From positions 62,001 through 126,000 of the forward strand of contig NZ_QPNC01000021.1 of assembly GCF_003386285.1 (NCBI RefSeq): 64,000 bases of DNA, given 5' to 3'. The DNA comes from Nocardiopsis sp. FIRDI 009 (GTDB lineage: Bacteria > Actinomycetota > Actinomycetes > Streptosporangiales > Streptosporangiaceae). The notes beneath the pieces were generated by a model. It was not told the DNA's origin. It searched no databases and worked only from the letters and a program-made list of their open reading frames with translations. Both the position numbers and the translations under genes were made by a program. Shown in pieces: positions 1 to 8,607 of the stretch (position 1 is the stretch's first letter; each line of letters starts with the position of its first letter).

Positions 1-355
1 ACATGCGGGGTTGGAACTGGAAACCCGCACCTGGGATTGGGTTGTTGGGCACGGTGACCTGCACTGGGGCAACCTCACCGCACCCCGCCTGTGCATCCTG
101 GACTGGGAGTGCTGGGGCAGGCTACCCAGGGGAGCCGATCCTGCGACATTGTGGGCCTGTTCCTTTTTCGTGCCGGAGTTGGCCGATGAGGTCCAACGTC
201 GTTTCCACGACGATCTCTTCTCTCCAGAGGGGCGAGCCTGCATGTTGTGGGCCTCCTATCGACTCTTGCGTCCGGACATCGAGGAACGTCACGGCCCAGA
301 ACAACTTGAGCGGTTGCGCTCAGCCCAGGAGGACCTGATCGAGTCCCTGTCCTGA
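1..355 (+). CDS. Phosphotransferase (APH/choline-kinase fold), C-terminal part
   Basis: Only the last ~117 codons are inside the window; the frame stays open to base 2, so the ATP-binding N-lobe lies upstream. What is visible is the C-lobe: a Brenner-type catalytic loop HGDLHWGN (bases 50-73) and, ten residues on, ILDWE, whose Asp is the metal-binding equivalent of the kinase DFG. This family phosphorylates small hydroxylated molecules (aminoglycosides, homoserine, choline and others); nothing here tells the substrate. A TTG at base 11 could act as a start, but it would leave no N-lobe, so I read this as a partial gene. A strong hairpin follows the stop by 13 bases. Confidence 0.75.
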   Translation, partial: HAGLELETRTWDWVVGHGDLHWGNLTAPRLCILDWECWGRLPRGADPATLWACSFFVPELADEVQRRFHDDLFSPEGRACMLWASYRLLRPDIEERHGPEQLERLRSAQEDLIESLS

Positions 356-367
356 GGTTGCCTCGCC

Positions 368-399
368 AGCCCCCGGCCGACCCCTCACGGCTGGGGGCT
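368..399 (+). terminator. Hairpin terminator after the phosphotransferase gene
   Basis: Bases 368-379 (AGCCCCCGGCCG) pair with 388-399 over 12 bp with one mismatch, loop of 8. There is no T-tract, as is usual for high-GC actinomycete terminators. Confidence 0.6.
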
Positions 400-733
400 C
401 TACCTGTGGTAGCTAACCGGAGGATGTTTGTACCAATGTTTGTCGGGGGCTCAAAACGCTGAGGGGAGGGGGGAAATAGGGTGGCGCGGGGTCGCTGGCT
501 GTCACCTACCGCCGCCCCCTACCCCCCGGTGGTGCCGGTGGGGTCCCGGCCGAGGCTCCCCGGTATCCCGGCGGGTCGGGTGGTGAGGAGCCGGGGGTTG
601 CGGGTGGCTGTGGGGTGTTGAAGACGTCATGCCGTGGCTCGGGAATCCCTATCTCCCTACGCGTGTGGAGACTCACGAGGCGCTGAGGAGATTCACGCAG
701 CCTTGATGAAGGTCGCCTCGTCCGGTGTCACAC
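400..733. other. Gene-free stretch between phosphotransferase and recombinase
   Basis: About 330 bases with no convincing reading frame on either strand. It holds a G-rich tract (around 460-480) and C/G runs (515-600) but no tRNA fragment, inverted-repeat transposon end or array that I could recognise. It could contain an attachment site of the neighbouring recombinase, but no core sequence is visible without a second copy to compare. Confidence 0.4.
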
Positions 734-776
734 GCACGAAACCCCCGCAGCCTCTGCGACTGCGGGGGTTTCGTGC
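734..776. terminator. Perfect 17-bp hairpin downstream of the recombinase
   Basis: Bases 734-750 (GCACGAAACCCCCGCAG) pair perfectly with 760-776; loop of 9. It lies 54 bases beyond the recombinase stop on the minus strand and would also stop rightward transcription. Confidence 0.7.
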
Positions 777-829
777 AGTTTATTGAGGTCGTAGGCGATA
801 TTGTTCTCCAGGAACTCGGGGGGTCGACG

Positions 830-2291
830 TTAATCCCTTCGGATCACCAGCCGATCCGTGGCGGGCTCCAGACGGTGCGCGGCCTTACGGATACGCACCT
901 CACCCAGGACCCCGGGCACGAGCAATAGCCTCGCCACCCTGCGCTTCACCTCCAGCGGTGTAGCCTCCCACCGGCCGCGCACGTCACCGCCCGGCTCGAT
1001 CAGCGCCAGCAGGTCGGGCGGTGTCGACAACTCACGCTCCAGCTTCTCCAAGTCGGAGATCTCCGACTCGTTGGTCTCGATCGACCTCGCTATCACGCGC
1101 GCCTCCGCCAACGTCGCTGGCTCGGCCCCCTCCAATTCCGCCAAGTTTGCGCGCCGCTCGGCCAACTGTCCACGAACATCGGACAGTTCACCCGAAGCCC
1201 CCGACCACCGGCGGGACAGATCCTCGTACACGTCCGCGCGAGACAGGTACCCGACAATCAATTCTGTGACGAATTCGTCGACGGGGGCCTGGGCGACCCG
1301 CACGCACCCCTTCCGGTGGCACCTGTACCGGGGGCCATCGGGTGTGGGGCGGGTCGGGTTGAAGCTGGACAGCGGACCAACGCACACGCCACACCTGAGG
1401 GTCATCGTGAACGGGTGACCGGCACGCCCCGGTCGGGCACCCTTCCGGGTGCCCGACAGCCGAGACTGCACCGCCCAGAACGTCTCAGTGTCCACGATCG
1501 GCTCCCACGTGGCGGGGTACATCGTGCCGTGGTGGCTGCGGAAGCCCGCGTACGCGGGCTTTTTCAACAGACTTCGCACGTGCTGGTCTGTGAACGGGTT
1601 CCCGGACCGGTTCCGCCAACCGTCTGCGTTCATCTGCATGGTGGCACCCCGGATGCTCACCCCTCGCCGGACCATGTCGAACAGCTCGCGGATCAGGGGT
1701 GCGTACTTCGGGTCTTCCTCCCATGTGACGAGCTTCCCGGTACGGGTGTCGTGGACGGCTCGCAACCCGATCGGTGCCTGCCCGTGGGGGTGCCCTTTAC
1801 GGGCGATGTCTGACATGTCCCGCGAGACGCGGGCGCTTGTCTCGTCTGAGGATGCCTCCGAAGCCGACGCGTCGTCGCGGAGTGCCTTCCTGTCCCGCCA
1901 GTTCGCAGGGTTGTACACGCGATCGTGGCTGGTGATGAAGATCCGTACTCCGGCTTCGCGGCAGAGTTCGATCAGGGTGTACCACTCCAGGGATCGGCGG
2001 GAGCCGCGCGACCCTTCCCAGAGCACCAACACCCGTGCGCCGAACCGGCCGGATTCCAGGTCCTGTATCAACTGGGCGTAGTCGCCGCGCGGGCGACGGG
2101 CATACCTACTGGCGCTGCCGATGTCGGAGTACGGGGCGTCGGAGATGGTGATGCCATGCCCAGCGGCGGCGCGCACGTTCTCGTCGTGCCTGTTGGGCGT
2201 TGGACTTTTCGTGGCCGGATCTGTCTACGGAGACACGTAGGTACTCGCGGCCGGTGAGGTGCTGGTCAAGGGTTGGGCTCAACGTGGTCAT
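830..2291 (-). pseudogene. Large serine recombinase, broken by a frameshift near its N-terminus
   Basis: A site-specific recombinase of the large serine (integrase/resolvase) family that would integrate or excise an element. Translation from the ATG at 2291 gives the catalytic start (YLRVSVDRSGHEKS, with the nucleophilic Ser) up to SNAQQ near 2190. The next frame then takes over and runs ~450 codons to the TAA at 830. If one G after CAACAG is skipped, the two halves join as ...SNAQQ-HDENVRAAAGHG..., exactly the family's spacing. The long part holds the resolvase core (VLVLWEGSRGSRR), the 'recombinase' domain (PIGLRAVHDTRTGKLV), a zinc-ribbon (CGVC...CHRKGC) and a C-terminal coiled coil. A GTG at 2176 gives an intact frame but lacks the catalytic Ser. 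The gene is therefore dead unless the frameshift is a sequence error or is programmed. It sits next to tRNA-Ala copy 1, suggesting a decayed integrated element. Confidence 0.8.
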
Positions 2292-2453
2292 GGTGTCCCC
2301 CTATCCTCATGGGTACCACTAGTACGGTGATAGCCTGCCGGAGCCCGTCGTGCTCAGCGACGACACCTGACCGGGATTCCGTTTCGACGTTCGCGTCGGA
2401 TTCCGCTACAGTTCTGGGAGTCGGCGGGTCACGCACCCGCACGACTCCCACAC

Positions 2454-2526
2454 GGGGCTATGGCGCAGTTGGTAGCGCGCCTCCATGGCATGGAGGAGGT
2501 CTGGGGTTCGAATCCCCATAGCTCCA
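2454..2526 (+). tRNA. tRNA-Ala(GGC), copy 1
   Basis: Folds as a complete 73-nt cloverleaf: acceptor GGGGCTA/TAGCTCC with discriminator A, D-arm GCGC...GCGC, anticodon stem CCTCC/GGAGG around the loop ATGGCAT (anticodon GGC), and T-arm TGGGG/CCCCA with TTCGAAT. No CCA is encoded. The same 73 bases recur at 10151 and 17213. Confidence 0.97.
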
Positions 2527-2806
2527 CGGACTCAGGACGACCCTGCTCGGGGGCCTTCGGCCGCCTCGCCGGGTCGTCCTTCGTGTTTACCGGGGGCGAC
2601 CCCCCGAACCCCCCGAGGTACCCCCCTGTGGCCCGGGTCGCGCTGATCGGTGGGGTGGATGGGCCATACCCTGACAACGCGGGGCTGTGCCCCGTGGTTT
2701 GTACTGGGGTCGCCCAAGGTCCAACTCGCCTCCGAGACGACTCTGCTCGCGCGTGATCGCGCTCGCCGGGTCGTCTCGTCGTCTCTTCTGGGGGTGACCC
2801 CCAGAC
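2527..2806 (+). repeat. 3' flank repeat of tRNA-Ala, copy A (diverged)
   Basis: The first ~68 bases match the flanks of the other two tRNA-Ala genes. A ~130-base stretch unique to this copy follows (about 2600-2730). Then the second shared hairpin unit appears (2735-2778, near GAGACGAC...GTCGTCTC), and the family tail CCCCCAGACCCCCGATG. Substitutions in this copy (such as GACTCTG for GACCCTG) show it is the most diverged of the three. Confidence 0.7.
2534..2580 (+). terminator. tRNA-Ala copy 1 terminator
   Basis: AGGACGACCC (2534-2543) pairs with GGGTCGTCCT (2571-2580) around an inner GGCC-TTCG-GCC hairpin. It begins 7 bases after the tRNA and is repeated identically after the other two copies. 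Confidence 0.8.
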
Positions 2807-2834
2807 CCCCGATGCACGGAACCGGGGAGCCGCG

Positions 2835-3377
2835 GTGACCGTCGATCCGGGTGTGGGAGTCGACGGGAGAGCCGGGACGGGCGGGGCGCGGCGGACGCAC
2901 GCGGACGAGGTCGGGGAGCGCGTCCGACGGCACGCCGACAGGATCGAGGGTGTCTGGGAGGGGCGCGGCACCGCCACCGGTCTCAGCGTGGACCTCACCG
3001 GCGTGATCCCGCGCGCCCGGCTGCGTACGGACGGGGCGGACGCGGAGGACCTGGCACGGCGGGTGTACCGGGGGCTGCCCTTCGAGGTGCGACTCCACAA
3101 GGCGCGGAAGCTGCGCGGGGAGTGGTACGAGGCGCTGTTCGGGGACATCGTGCGGCGTGGGGGCGGGACGTCGATGCCCAGGGCGCCGCGTGAGCGCATG
3201 CGGTGGCACGTCGAAGAACTCGCCCTGGAGCTGGAGGCGGGCCTCGGTGAGGTGCGGCGCGCTCACGCGCTGACCGGTTCGGCGGGCGGGTGCTGCGAGT
3301 ACGACTTCCTGTGGGTGGACTACCTCCTGCTCACCGACGACTGGGTCGTCGTCCTCCACGTCGGCGAACTGGACTGA
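2835..3377 (+). CDS. Hypothetical protein, 180 aa
   Basis: No family recognised. It is a soluble-looking, Arg/Glu-rich protein with a hydrophobic C-terminal end (FLWVDYLLLTDDWVVVLHVG) containing CCEYD. The frame has the expected GC-rich third positions and ends with TGA at 3377. Start is GTG at 2835, 29 bases after the tRNA flank repeat; a later ATG at 3174 would drop two thirds of the protein. It stands alone between tRNA copy 1 and the leftward alpha-glucosidase gene. Antisense frames here are also open, but the plus-strand product has the more protein-like composition. Confidence 0.6.
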   Translation: MTVDPGVGVDGRAGTGGARRTHADEVGERVRRHADRIEGVWEGRGTATGLSVDLTGVIPRARLRTDGADAEDLARRVYRGLPFEVRLHKARKLRGEWYEALFGDIVRRGGGTSMPRAPRERMRWHVEELALELEAGLGEVRRAHALTGSAGGCCEYDFLWVDYLLLTDDWVVVLHVGELD

Positions 3378-3499
3378 CGGCCGGGGCGGGACTCAGGCTG
3401 CTCCGCGTGGTGGCGTGGGGCGCCGCCTCCCCGCCCGTGCGCGCCCCGGGCGGGGGCTGACGCCGGGCGTCGGCGGGGAGACGGTCGTCCGACCCTCCC

Positions 3500-5128
3500 T
3501 CACGCACGCGGACGACGCAGCCACACGGCGGTGTCGCCCGGCAGCGCCCCGTTCGGGTCGGCGCTGGCCACTAGGACCTCGCCCGGCGGCAGCCCCACCG
3601 CGTCGGCGCCGGTGTTGACCAGGACCAGGACCTCCGGACCGCGCCAGAACGCCAGCACCGGCCCGCGGTTCAGCTCCGCGTCCCAGACCAGGGACTCGTC
3701 GGCGGAGAACCCCCGCCGTGCGGCGAGCGCCCGCCGGTACAGGTTCAGCGTCGAGTCCGGATCCCCCGTCTGCACCTCGACCGACCAGCGACCCCACCCC
3801 TCGGGCTGGGGCAGCCAGGAACCGTCGGCACCGAAGCCGTGGGAGGAGCCGTCCACCGTCCACGGCAGCGGGACCCGTGAGCCGTCCCTCCCCTTGTCGG
3901 TGCGTCCGCTGCGCAGCCAGCGCGGGTCCTCCAACGCCTCGGGGGGAAGGTCGGCGACCTCGGGCAGTCCCAGCTCCTCGCCCTGGTAGAGGTAGGCCGA
4001 GCCGGGCAGGGCCAGCGCCAGCAGGGCCAGTGCCCGGGCGCGGCGCGTGCCCAGGTCGAGGTCCGGGGCGGGATCGCGGCCGTCGGCGAGCAGCCAGGAC
4101 CGCAGGTCGGTGCCCGGGGGCAGGCCCAGGACCGACACCCGGCGCACCAGGTCGTGGTTGTTGGTCACCCACGTGGCCACCGTGCCCGTCCGCGCGGCGT
4201 CGGCGATGGAGGCGTCGATCACGCGCCGGTAGGCGTCGGCGTCCCAGGGGGTGAGCAGGAAGTCGAAGTTGAAGGTCTGGTCCAGCTCGTCGGGGCGGGT
4301 GTAGCGGATCCGGCGGTCGGCGGGCAGCCACACCTCGCCGACCGTGGTGGGGGGCGGGTCGAACTCCGCCAGCACCCGGCGCCAGTCCCGGTACACGTCG
4401 TGGACCCCGGGACGGTCCATGAGCGGGTGGTCCGGGTTGGCCGCGATGTCCTCGTACCGGCCGCCGTCCACCAGGACCAGGTCGCGCAGCGGCTCGGTCA
4501 GGTCCTTGACCAGCCCGTAGGCGACGTCGATCCGGAACCCGTCCACCCCGCGGCGGCTCCAGAACCGCAGGATGCCGCGGAACTCCTCGCGCACCCGGGG
4601 GTCGTCCCAGTTCAGGTCGGGCTGTTCGGGGGCGAAGAAGTGCAGGTACCACTGCCCGTCGGGCACCCGGGTCCAGGCCGGGCCGCCGAAGGTCGACCGC
4701 CAGTTGGACGGCGGCAGGTCCCCGTTCGGCCCCCGGCCGTCCCGGAAGACGTACCGGTCGCGCTCGGGCGAACCGGGACCGGCCGCCAGGGCCGCCTGGA
4801 ACCACGGGTGCGCCTCCGAGGTGTGGTTGGGCACGAGATCGATCACCACGCGAAGATCGAGCCCGTGGGCTGTCCGCACCAGCGCGTCGAAGTCGTCCAG
4901 ACTCCCCAACAGCGGGTCCACGTCCCGGAAGTCGGCGACGTCGTAGCCGCCGTCCGCCCACGGAGTGGGGTGGAACGGGGTCAGCCAGACCCCGTCGGCC
5001 CCCAGATCGCGGACGTGCTCCAGGCGGGCCGTGATCCCCGGGAGGTCGCCCACACCGTCACCGTCGGAGTCGGCGAAGCTGCGCGGGTAGATCTGGTAGA
5101 GGACCGCGTCGCGCCACCACTGCTGCAT
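3500..5128 (-). CDS. Alpha-glucosidase, GH13 family
   Basis: Cytoplasmic glycoside hydrolase of 542 aa that cleaves terminal alpha-glucosidic bonds of imported oligosaccharides (oligo-1,6-glucosidase/alpha-glucosidase group). The GH13 (beta/alpha)8 barrel signatures are in order: YQIYPRSFADSDGDGVGDL near residue 11, DLVPNHTS at ~97, GFRIDVAYGL with the nucleophile Asp201, TVGEVWLPADRR with the acid/base Glu265, and TNNHDLVRR with the third carboxylate Asp326. The C-terminal ~80 residues form the small beta domain. Start is the ATG at 5128, preceded by AGGGAGAA. The LacI repressor gene ends 26 bases upstream on the same strand. With the divergent transporter genes it makes an uptake-and-hydrolysis unit for maltose-type or alpha-glucoside sugars. 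Confidence 0.93.
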   Translation of the reverse strand: MQQWWRDAVLYQIYPRSFADSDGDGVGDLPGITARLEHVRDLGADGVWLTPFHPTPWADGGYDVADFRDVDPLLGSLDDFDALVRTAHGLDLRVVIDLVPNHTSEAHPWFQAALAAGPGSPERDRYVFRDGRGPNGDLPPSNWRSTFGGPAWTRVPDGQWYLHFFAPEQPDLNWDDPRVREEFRGILRFWSRRGVDGFRIDVAYGLVKDLTEPLRDLVLVDGGRYEDIAANPDHPLMDRPGVHDVYRDWRRVLAEFDPPPTTVGEVWLPADRRIRYTRPDELDQTFNFDFLLTPWDADAYRRVIDASIADAARTGTVATWVTNNHDLVRRVSVLGLPPGTDLRSWLLADGRDPAPDLDLGTRRARALALLALALPGSAYLYQGEELGLPEVADLPPEALEDPRWLRSGRTDKGRDGSRVPLPWTVDGSSHGFGADGSWLPQPEGWGRWSVEVQTGDPDSTLNLYRRALAARRGFSADESLVWDAELNRGPVLAFWRGPEVLVLVNTGADAVGLPPGEVLVASADPNGALPGDTAVWLRRPRA

Positions 5129-5154
5129 GAGTTCTCCCTGTGGTCGGGTGTGCG

Positions 5155-6174
5155 TCAGGACAGGCCGCGCGTCCCCCTGGGGGCCGCGGTGGAGTGTCGC
5201 AGGATGATCTGGGTGGGCCGCTCGACGTGGGTGTCGGGCCGGGCCGTGCCCGCCAGGACGTCCACCGTGAGCCGCCCCGCGGCCAGCCCCGTCTCGTAGG
5301 GGCACTGGTCGACCGTGGTCAGGTCCAGGACCGAGGCCGCGTCGTGGTTGTCGAAGCCCATGAGCGAGATGGCCCCCGGCACCGGCACGCCCGACCGGCG
5401 CAGCGTCCGGTGGGCGCCCATCGCGATGCCGTCGAACTCGGCGAGGACGGCGGTGGGCGGGTCCGCGGCCGACAGCAGCTCTCCCATGGCCAGCTCTCCG
5501 CCCTCCTGGTCCGGGGACCGGACCAGGATCCACGGGTCCAGCCCGGCGTCGGCCATGGCGGCCTCGTGGCCCGCCAGACGGTCCCGGGCACTGCCGCTGA
5601 ACCACTCCGGGGTCCGGGAACCGATGTAGGCGATCCGGGTGTGCCCCAGGTTGAGCAGGTGGCGGGTGGCCCCGGCGGCGGCCTCCCGGTCGTCGATGAA
5701 CACGCTGGCCCGCCCCGGAACCCGTTGCCCGGTCAGGACGGCGGGCACGCCGACGTCGTCCAGCCGTCGGCACTCCTCCTCGGACAGGTCCATGGCGACC
5801 GTGACCACCGCGTCCGCGTTGCGGCGCAGGGGCAGCGCGCGCGTCCAGCCCCGCCGGGACCGGACCTCCCCGACCTGGTAGACGAGCATGTCGAGGTCGG
5901 CGGCGCGCAGCGCGTCGCCGAGACCGGCCAGGACCCCGCCGAAGAACCAGGGACGGAGGGTGGGCGCGACCACGGCCACCCGGCCGGTGCGCCCCGTCAC
6001 CAGTCCCGAGGCGTTGCGGGAGACCACGTAGCACAGTTCGTCGGCCGCGTCCTGGACGCGTTGGCGCACGTGCGGGGAGACCCCCGGCGCGTCCCGCAGC
6101 ACACGCGAGACCGTTGACGGGGACACGCCCGCGTGCCGGGCGACGTCGCGCATGCTCGCTGGTCTGTTCACCAT
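5155..6174 (-). CDS. LacI-family repressor of the alpha-glucoside cluster
   Basis: 339 aa. It has a LacI-type N-terminal helix-turn-helix (MRDVARHAGVSPSTVSRVL, residues ~8-26), a hinge, and a periplasmic-binding-protein-like effector domain (from ~60, VAVVAPTLRPWFFGGVLAGL; HTRIAYIGSR at ~175). Start ATG at 6174. It is first in a leftward unit with the GH13 gene and is divergent from the sugar-importer operon. The 218-base gap between the two units contains two copies of a LacI-type operator, so it most likely represses both directions until the sugar appears, like MalR/AglR of streptomycetes. Confidence 0.92.
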   Translation of the reverse strand: MVNRPASMRDVARHAGVSPSTVSRVLRDAPGVSPHVRQRVQDAADELCYVVSRNASGLVTGRTGRVAVVAPTLRPWFFGGVLAGLGDALRAADLDMLVYQVGEVRSRRGWTRALPLRRNADAVVTVAMDLSEEECRRLDDVGVPAVLTGQRVPGRASVFIDDREAAAGATRHLLNLGHTRIAYIGSRTPEWFSGSARDRLAGHEAAMADAGLDPWILVRSPDQEGGELAMGELLSAADPPTAVLAEFDGIAMGAHRTLRRSGVPVPGAISLMGFDNHDAASVLDLTTVDQCPYETGLAAGRLTVDVLAGTARPDTHVERPTQIILRHSTAAPRGTRGLS

Positions 6175-6204
6175 GCGACCACGGTAGGAGTGTGGCCTGG
6201 GTCA

Positions 6205-6218
6205 TGGCAACGTTTTCA
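6205..6218. promoter_or_regulatory. LacI-type operator 1
   Basis: TGGCAACGTTTTCA, a CG-centred degenerate palindrome of the LacI consensus type. It lies 31 bases upstream of the repressor start and matches 6304-6317 at 13 of 14 positions. Confidence 0.65.
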
Positions 6219-6303
6219 TGGCTTCGTGTTCACGATCCGCCGATGATGCGAGGAATCGTCCACAAGTGGGCGAGGGGCACTGTTGACTTCATCACATTCT
6301 CGG

Positions 6304-6317
6304 TGGCATCGTTTTCA
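6304..6317. promoter_or_regulatory. LacI-type operator 2
   Basis: TGGCATCGTTTTCA, second copy of the operator in the same orientation, 75 bases before the binding-protein start. Two well-spaced copies would allow looping repression of both divergent promoters. Confidence 0.65.
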
Positions 6318-6392
6318 CACACCTCGGGGGGCGAACCACGACAGGCTCGACACCGCGCGTCCGGCCCCGGGCCGGCGCGAAAGGAGAGTGCT

Positions 6393-7703
6393 ATGTCCGT
6401 TGTTGCACGGCGCCGGAGGCCGGTGGCCCGCGGATGCGCCGCCGGGCTCGGCGCACTGGTCCTGACCCTGGCCACGGCCTGCGGAGAACCACCGGGCGAG
6501 GGCGGGGCGGGCCCCGAGGGAGGGACCGCCGGACTGGCCGACGACCCCCAGATCGTCTGGGCGGTCACCGGGGCCGATCGGCGGATCCACGAGGAGGTCG
6601 TGCGCCTGTGGAACGAGGAGAACCCGGACCGCCAGGTCGACGTCTTCTTCCTGGCGCCCACCGCCGACGAGCAGCGCCAGGCCATGTTCCAGGACCTCCA
6701 GAGCCAGGCGGGCGAGTTCGACGTCCTCGGCCTGGACGTGATCTGGACCGGTGAGTTCGCCGAGTTCGGCTACATCGAGAGCCTGGAGGACCTGCGCCCG
6801 GAGGTCGAGGGCGCCAGCCTGGCGGGTGCCCTCGACAGCGCCCAGTGGCAGGAGGAGCTGTACGCGCTGCCCTACTCCTCCAACGGCGCGTTCCTCTACT
6901 ACCGCACCGACCTCGTCGACGAGCCGCCCACCACCTGGCAGGAGCTCTACGACACCGGAACCGCCGCGGCCGAGAAGGCGGGCATCTCCGCCTACGTCGG
7001 CCAGGGCGACCAGTACGAGGGCTTCGTCGTCAACTTCCTGGAGCTGTACTGGTCCGCGGGCGGCGAGCTGTTCGACGCGTCCCAGGAGAACAGCACCTTC
7101 CTGGAGGGCGACGCCGCCGAGACCGCCCTGGAGTTCATGACCGAGGCCTACGAGACCGGCTTCTACGCGGAGGGCTTCGACTCCATGGTCGAGGACGACG
7201 CCCGGGCCCTCTTCCAGGCGGGCGAGGCCGTCTACATGCGCAACTGGCCCTACGCCATCCCGCTCCTGGAGGGCGAGGACGGCGAGGAGAGCGCGGTCGC
7301 CGGGAACTTCGCGGTCGCTCCGCTGCCCACCTTCACCGGTGAGGGCACCGTCAGCGCGCTCGGCGGACTCAACAACGCGGTCAGCACCCTGAGCGACAAC
7401 CCCGAACTCGCCCGCGAGTTCGTCGTCTGGGCCGCCACCGACCCCGGGGCGCAGGCGATCCTGGCCGACAACAGCCTGCCCCCGACCCTGCTCAGCGCCT
7501 ACGAGGAGGTCGACGACCCCAACTTCGAGCTCCTGGGTGACATCCTCTCCCAGGCGCGGGCCCGGCCCCCGGTGCCCGGCTACAACGCCCTGTCGCTGAC
7601 CATCCAGGACCACCTGCACCCGGCCTACCTCGGCCAGGGCGACCCCGCCGAGGCGCTGGAAGCCGTCGACCAGGGGGCCCAGGCCGCCCTCGAACACGAG
7701 TAG
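6393..7703 (+). CDS. Sugar ABC transporter substrate-binding lipoprotein
   Basis: 436 aa extracytoplasmic solute-binding protein (family 1, maltose/trehalose-type). It has an Arg-rich n-region, a hydrophobic core and a lipobox LATAC with the lipidated Cys30. The mature part has typical motifs: WNEENPDRQVDV, an FDVLGLDVIWTGEFAEFGYI segment, and LPYSSNGAFLYYRTDLV (ligand-domain crossover). Start ATG 6393 with AAGGAGAG 5 bases upstream; longer in-frame versions lack a signal peptide. First gene of a three-gene importer (permeases follow at 7708 and 8604), divergent from its LacI repressor and the alpha-glucosidase. Confidence 0.92.
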   Translation: MSVVARRRRPVARGCAAGLGALVLTLATACGEPPGEGGAGPEGGTAGLADDPQIVWAVTGADRRIHEEVVRLWNEENPDRQVDVFFLAPTADEQRQAMFQDLQSQAGEFDVLGLDVIWTGEFAEFGYIESLEDLRPEVEGASLAGALDSAQWQEELYALPYSSNGAFLYYRTDLVDEPPTTWQELYDTGTAAAEKAGISAYVGQGDQYEGFVVNFLELYWSAGGELFDASQENSTFLEGDAAETALEFMTEAYETGFYAEGFDSMVEDDARALFQAGEAVYMRNWPYAIPLLEGEDGEESAVAGNFAVAPLPTFTGEGTVSALGGLNNAVSTLSDNPELAREFVVWAATDPGAQAILADNSLPPTLLSAYEEVDDPNFELLGDILSQARARPPVPGYNALSLTIQDHLHPAYLGQGDPAEALEAVDQGAQAALEHE

Positions 7704-7707
7704 GACC

Positions 7708-8607
7708 ATGACCACGACCCCGAGCGTCCGTACCCGCCAGGGCCTGGGCGAACGGGCGATGGGGCGGGTGTTCCTCGCCCCGTCGTTCGCCTTCATGGCC
7801 GTGATCGCGCTCTTCCCGGTCTTCTACGCGGTCGGGATGAGCCTGTACGAGATCCGCGGCTTCCGGCGTGAGCCGGTCGGCGTCGACAACTACGTCCGCG
7901 TGCTGGGCGACTCCGGTTTCCTCAACGCCGTCGGCAACACGCTGGTGTTCACCGTCGCGTCGGTGGCGCTGGAGTTCGTCATCGGGATGGCCTTCGCGCT
8001 GATCATGCACCAGGCATTCGTCGGCCGGGGGCTGACCAGGGCGGTCATCCTGGTGCCCTGGGTGATCCCCACCGCGGTCGCGGCCCAGGTGTGGCGGTAC
8101 ATGTTCGACCGCAACCCGGGCTTCGTGAACGCGGTGCTGGGCACCGACGTCAACTGGCTGCGGGACCCGGCGTGGACCATGGTCGGCATCATCAGCGCCG
8201 ACGTGTGGAAGACGGCGCCGTTCGTGGCGCTTCTGCTCCTGGCCGGACTCCAGACCATCCCGAGGGACTACTACGAGGCGGCCAAGGTGGACGGGGCGAA
8301 CGCGGTTCAGCGGTTCGTGCACGTCACCCTGCCGCTGCTGCGCCCGGCGATCGTGGTCGCGCTGCTGTTCCGCACGGTGGACGCGCTGCGCATGTTCGAC
8401 TTCGCGTACGTGTTCGCGGGGTACTCCAACTCGGTCGCCACCCTGTCGGTGTACGCCCAGCGGTACCTGGTCGCCGACCCGCGACTGGGCTACGCCAACG
8501 CTCTGTCCACGGTCACGTTCGTCGTCGTCATGCTCGTCGGACTGGCCTTCATCAGCCGGATGGGCCGCCACATGGTCGGTGACGCGGCGGGGAAGGAGAG
8601 GCGATGA
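7708..8607 (+). CDS. Sugar ABC transporter permease, MalF type
   Basis: 299 aa integral membrane subunit with six predicted helices. The cytoplasmic EAA loop that docks the ATPase is clear (YYEAAKVDGANAVQRFVHVT, ~residues 189-208). It starts 4 bases after the binding-protein stop and overlaps the next permease by 4 bases (ATGA). No ATPase gene is in the cluster, so a shared MsiK-like ATPase would have to energise it. Confidence 0.92.
   Translation: MTTTPSVRTRQGLGERAMGRVFLAPSFAFMAVIALFPVFYAVGMSLYEIRGFRREPVGVDNYVRVLGDSGFLNAVGNTLVFTVASVALEFVIGMAFALIMHQAFVGRGLTRAVILVPWVIPTAVAAQVWRYMFDRNPGFVNAVLGTDVNWLRDPAWTMVGIISADVWKTAPFVALLLLAGLQTIPRDYYEAAKVDGANAVQRFVHVTLPLLRPAIVVALLFRTVDALRMFDFAYVFAGYSNSVATLSVYAQRYLVADPRLGYANALSTVTFVVVMLVGLAFISRMGRHMVGDAAGKERR

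Noticed and set aside
2454..2526. tRNA-Ala as the integration site of the serine recombinase
   Set aside because: Large serine recombinases usually do not use tRNA genes, the tRNA is intact, and no attachment-core duplication can be seen in this window.
3393..5299. Long open frames on both strands over the alpha-glucosidase gene, including an extension of its frame to 6205
   Set aside because: They are Arg/Pro/Gly-rich shadows typical of ~70% GC DNA; only the GH13 frame from the ATG at 5128 has conserved motifs and a ribosome-binding site.
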